Assembly (NCBI GenBank): GCA_029068665.1 | Contig: JAIECC010000129.1 | Coordinates: 1-8,284, forward strand | Length of the DNA: 8,284 nt | Reading direction: 5' to 3' | Source of the DNA: Lachnospiraceae bacterium | GTDB taxonomy: Bacteria > Bacillota > Clostridia > Lachnospirales > Lachnospiraceae | Part shown: one piece after another, positions 5,789 to 8,284 of the stretch | Layout: the number at the start of each line of letters is the position of its first letter | Numbering within the stretch: position 1 is the stretch's first letter | Program-made: the position numbers and the translations under genes | Notes under the pieces: model-generated | The model's database searches: none | Seen by the model: the letters and a program-made list of their open reading frames with translations, nothing else | What the model was told of the DNA's origin: nothing

Positions 5789-6592
5789 ATGAAGCAGCGA
5801 TTAGATGTAATGCTGGTAGAGCAGGGCTTTGCTTCTTCCAGAGAAAAGGCGAAGGCAGTGATTATGTCAGGGGTTGTCTTTGTTAATGGACAGCGAGAGG
5901 ACAAGGCAGGATCTGTCTTTGATAGTTCTAAAGTGAAGATAGAGGTAAAAGGGCATACCTTAAAGTATGTGAGCCGGGGTGGATTAAAGCTGGAAAAAGC
6001 CATGGAACAATTCGACCTGGAGCTGCAGGATAAGGTATGTATGGATATTGGTGCTTCTACCGGAGGCTTTACAGATTGTATGCTGCAAAATGGTGCAGTA
6101 AAGGTCTATGCCGTAGATGTAGGACATGGACAATTGGACTGGAAGCTGCGGCAGGACTCCAGAGTTGTCTGTATGGAGAAAACCAATATCCGGTATGTAA
6201 CAAGAGAAAATATAGAGGAACTACCGGCATTTGCATCCATTGATGTATCCTTTATTTCTTTGACAAAGGTATTGGAGCCGGTGAAGCAGCTGCTGACGGA
6301 ACAGGGGGAAATCGTTTGTCTGATCAAGCCTCAATTTGAAGCCGGACGGGAAAAGGTTGGAAAAAAGGGTGTTGTGCGGGACAAAGCCGTTCATAAAGAG
6401 GTAATCAGCATGGTCATGGAATATGCAGTATCTCTTGGTTTTGTATTACTGCATCTGGATTATTCTCCCATCAAAGGACCGGAAGGTAATATAGAGTATT
6501 TACTACATATGACGAAGGATACAGAAAGGGAAGCAGGAGACTTTGACTGGGAGGCGGTTGTGGAACGGTCTCATCAGGAGCTCTCTCAGTAA
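5789..6592 (+). CDS. tlyA: TlyA family rRNA (cytidine-2'-O)-methyltransferase (YqxC type)
   Basis: The 267-residue protein has an N-terminal S4 RNA-binding domain (about 3-60, RLDVMLVEQGFASSREKAK) and an FtsJ/RrmJ-like SAM methyltransferase domain. The SAM-binding loop is DIGASTGGFTDC (86-97). Residues matching the family catalytic tetrad K-D-K-E are Lys67 (GLKL), Asp152 (IDVSFIS), Lys180 (LIKPQFE) and Glu236 (GNIEYLL). Known TlyA enzymes methylate cytidine 2'-OH of 16S and/or 23S rRNA and affect capreomycin sensitivity; older 'hemolysin' names for this family are misleading. Which rRNA site is modified here cannot be read from sequence. The ATG is preceded by GGTGAT (5780-5785), complementary to AUCACC of the 16S rRNA 3' end and at proper aligned spacing; no other start codon exists in frame before an upstream stop at 5741. 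It is followed by nadK after 14 bp. Confidence 0.93.
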   Translation: MKQRLDVMLVEQGFASSREKAKAVIMSGVVFVNGQREDKAGSVFDSSKVKIEVKGHTLKYVSRGGLKLEKAMEQFDLELQDKVCMDIGASTGGFTDCMLQNGAVKVYAVDVGHGQLDWKLRQDSRVVCMEKTNIRYVTRENIEELPAFASIDVSFISLTKVLEPVKQLLTEQGEIVCLIKPQFEAGREKVGKKGVVRDKAVHKEVISMVMEYAVSLGFVLLHLDYSPIKGPEGNIEYLLHMTKDTEREAGDFDWEAVVERSHQELSQ

Positions 6593-6606
6593 GAAAGGGA
6601 TAACAT

Positions 6607-7443
6607 ATGAAGCGATTTCTAATTGTAGCAAATTCTACAAAGGACGAGAACTTAACACTGGCAAAAGAAGTAAAGCAATATATTCAATCCCATGGCGGTG
6701 AGGCTGCAATCTGTGTAGATGCAGATAATATTCCTATGGAATGTGACATGGAGTGTGCCATAGTATTAGGGGGAGACGGAACCATGCTTCTTGCTTCCTA
6801 CATGCTGGCTGGCAAGGATATTCCCATGATTGGAATTAATTTAGGAACCGTAGGCTTTATGGCAGATGTGGACCCTTGTAATATGGAGAAGGCTATGGAC
6901 AGCCTGTTAAATGATGATTACCGGATTGAGGAGCGTATGAATCTTACCGGAACCATCTATCATGATGGGGAGGAAATATCCACCTCTACTGCGTTAAATG
7001 ATATTGTAATTGCCCGTTCCGGTTATTCCCGGATTATCTGTCTGCGGATTTATGTAAATGGGGAATTGCTGGATTTATATGAAGCAGACGGGGTGATTGT
7101 AGCTACGCCTACCGGCTCTACGGCATACAATCTGTCTGCAGGAGGCCCGATTGTCAGTCCGAATACCAGTCTGATTCTGGTAACTCCGGTGTCTCCACAC
7201 TCCCTGACCAGTAAAAGCGTGGTATTTTCCGCAGAGGATGAGATTGAAGTGGAGATCGTTCCTAAGCGGAAAAGTCAGAAGGAGGAGGCAATTGCAACCT
7301 TTGACAGCAGAGGCTATGAGGAATTGCAGCCGGGAGACCGGATTCGAATCCGGCGGTCAAACAAGACCACCAAGCTGGTTAAAATCTATCCCGCCAGCTT
7401 TTATGAAGTGCTGAGAAGCAAGATGGGAGAGAAAAAGCAATGA
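6607..7443 (+). CDS. nadK: NAD kinase
   Basis: NadK phosphorylates NAD to NADP using ATP or polyphosphate in the cytoplasm. The 278-residue protein shows the GGDGT motif (55-59, catalytic Asp57), GINLGTVGF (76-84), the substrate-loop motif LND (130-132; Asp where many homologues have NE), the YEADGVIVATPTGSTAY block (158-174) with SAGGPIVSP (177-185), and a C-terminal domain with HSLTSKS. The internal sequence HSLTSKS is where many bacterial enzymes have HSL-x-xRP; this fits a clostridial variant. AAAGGGA (6594-6600) lies 6 nt before the ATG. Its stop overlaps the argR start (ATGA), so the two are translationally coupled. In several Clostridia nadK sits between tlyA and argR, as here. Confidence 0.96.
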   Translation: MKRFLIVANSTKDENLTLAKEVKQYIQSHGGEAAICVDADNIPMECDMECAIVLGGDGTMLLASYMLAGKDIPMIGINLGTVGFMADVDPCNMEKAMDSLLNDDYRIEERMNLTGTIYHDGEEISTSTALNDIVIARSGYSRIICLRIYVNGELLDLYEADGVIVATPTGSTAYNLSAGGPIVSPNTSLILVTPVSPHSLTSKSVVFSAEDEIEVEIVPKRKSQKEEAIATFDSRGYEELQPGDRIRIRRSNKTTKLVKIYPASFYEVLRSKMGEKKQ

Positions 7444-7898
7444 AATCCGCAAGACAGTCAAAAATCATTGAATTAATTGAAGAATATGATATTATGACAC
7501 AGGAAGAGCTGTCCGAGCTGTTAAGCCGGGCGGGTTTTCGGAATACCCAGGCAACGATTTCCCGGGATATCCGGGAGTTAAAACTGACGAAAATCACTAC
7601 GGATTCCGGAAAGCCCAAATATGCTTTGCAGCAGCCTCAGGATGTGGATATCTGGAAAAAGTACCGTCAGGTACTGGCAGCAGGTATTCTGACCATGGAG
7701 GCATCTGAGAATTTGATTGTAATTAAGACGGTATCCGGTGTAGCAATGGCAGTAGCTGCGGCATTGGATAACCTGGATATCAATGGACTAATGGGATGCA
7801 TAGCCGGTGATGATACTATCATCGCAGTTGCAAGGTCCAAGGATATGTCTGATAAGGTAATTGCCAACATAGAAAAAACAGCATACAGTGACTTATAG
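7440..7898 (+). CDS. argR: Arginine repressor ArgR (AhrC)
   Basis: ArgR is a hexameric arginine-responsive repressor of arginine biosynthesis and activator of catabolism. The 152-residue protein has an N-terminal winged helix domain (1-65) with the DNA-recognition signature TQATISRDIRELKL (36-49, Ser41-Arg42), a linker with YALQQ, and a C-terminal trimerisation/arginine-binding domain with GCIAGDDTI (119-127, Asp124 and Asp125 for arginine). The ATG overlaps the nadK stop by 4 nt (ATGA); GGGAG (7425-7429) is a plausible ribosome binding site about 10 nt away. No arginine-biosynthesis gene and no clear ARG box is seen nearby, so its targets lie elsewhere. In Firmicutes argR next to recN is a conserved pairing without known functional reason. 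Confidence 0.97.
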   Translation: MKSARQSKIIELIEEYDIMTQEELSELLSRAGFRNTQATISRDIRELKLTKITTDSGKPKYALQQPQDVDIWKKYRQVLAAGILTMEASENLIVIKTVSGVAMAVAAALDNLDINGLMGCIAGDDTIIAVARSKDMSDKVIANIEKTAYSDL

Positions 7899-7915
7899 GT
7901 TAAGGAGGAACTGAT

Positions 7916-8284
7916 ATGTTACAGAATTTACACATTAAAAATATGGCTCTGATTGATGAAATTGACATTGATTTTACAGAAGGACTGAATATCCTGACCG
8001 GGGAAACCGGAGCCGGTAAATCCATTATCCTTGGAGCAGTTAATATCGCCCTGGGTGGAAGGACCGGAAAGGAAATGCTGCGGGAACATGCAGAATATGG
8101 ACTGGTGGAGCTGATGTTCGATATCCGGCAGGAGTCCAGCAGGCTTGCATTGGAGGCACTGGATATTCCGCTGGCAGAGGATTCGACTTTGATCATTAGC
8201 CGGCGAATCTATCCCAACCGGGTGGTGAACAAAGTAAATGATGAATTGGTAACTGTTTCCAAATTAAAGGAAATTGCTGGAATT
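7916..8284 (+). CDS. recN: DNA repair protein RecN, N-terminal part (runs off the right edge)
   Basis: RecN is an SMC-like ATPase that acts early in double-strand break repair. The visible 123 residues show the family start MLQNLHIKNMALIDEI-x-I, then the Walker A box GETGAGKS (29-36) and the GGR-x-G loop (47-51), followed by the strand RRIYPNRVVNKVNDE (96-110) that precedes the coiled coil. The frame is open to the window end; the coiled coil, Signature and Walker B parts of a roughly 550-residue protein are not in the window. A perfect TAAGGAGG (7901-7908) 7 nt before the ATG gives the strongest ribosome binding site in the run. It follows argR after 17 bp and shows no separate promoter or LexA box in the short gap. 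Confidence 0.95.
   Translation, partial: MLQNLHIKNMALIDEIDIDFTEGLNILTGETGAGKSIILGAVNIALGGRTGKEMLREHAEYGLVELMFDIRQESSRLALEALDIPLAEDSTLIISRRIYPNRVVNKVNDELVTVSKLKEIAGI

Noticed and set aside
5539..6003. Minus-strand open frame of 154 codons spanning the dxs-tlyA gap
   Set aside because: It overlaps two firm genes and the repeats, shows no motif and no suitable start signal; the long frame follows from lack of stops opposite biased codons.
7899..7915. Search for a LexA box or separate promoter before recN
   Set aside because: The 17-bp gap contains only the TAAGGAGG ribosome binding site and no GAAC/GTTC arms; recN seems to be read with argR.

Overview
The window looks like chromosomal housekeeping DNA from a low-to-moderate GC Gram-positive bacterium of the Clostridia, most likely a Lachnospiraceae relative. 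This rests on the Asp23/YqhY-NusB-XseA-XseB-IspA-Dxs-TlyA-NadK-ArgR-RecN gene order, strong AGGAGG ribosome binding sites and the clostridial look of the proteins (for example the N-terminus of XseA and the short NusB). The genus assignment is inference from pattern memory; no database was searched.

Layout. Positions 1-174 (minus strand) hold the N-terminus of an unidentified lipoprotein that runs off the left edge. Positions 175-375 are an AT-rich divergent control region with a candidate promoter on each strand. From 376 to the right edge, ten plus-strand genes lie head to tail: an Asp23 family gene (376-816), nusB (944-1372), xseA (1399-2616), xseB (2645-2887), ispA (2874-3752), dxs (3792-5681), tlyA (5789-6592), nadK (6607-7443), argR (7440-7898) and the first 123 codons of recN (7916 to the edge). 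The largest non-coding gaps in this run are asp23-nusB (127 bp, two tandem RNA hairpins) and dxs-tlyA (107 bp, imperfect tandem repeats of about 46 bp). No gap without a gene exceeds 300 bp.

How the genes fit together. The run is a known type of Firmicutes supercluster that mixes functions: transcription antitermination (NusB), DNA repair (exonuclease VII XseA/XseB, RecN), isoprenoid synthesis (Dxs makes DXP, the entry point of the MEP pathway; IspA makes the C15 prenyl diphosphate), ribosomal RNA methylation (TlyA), NADP supply (NadK; NADPH is used in the MEP pathway) and arginine regulation (ArgR). Compared with the Bacillus subtilis order as I recall it, accB/accC and folD are absent and nadK lies between tlyA and argR, which is common in Clostridia. 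A good promoter before asp23 could drive the run; weaker candidate promoters before dxs and tlyA might add transcription.

I found no mobile element, CRISPR array, tRNA, rRNA, toxin-antitoxin or defence system. All intact genes are full length with conserved motifs. The points worth a second look are small non-coding structures (the twin hairpins, the tandem repeats at the dxs 3' end, the divergent control region) and the cysteine-rich lipoprotein. I do not see a new biological system here.
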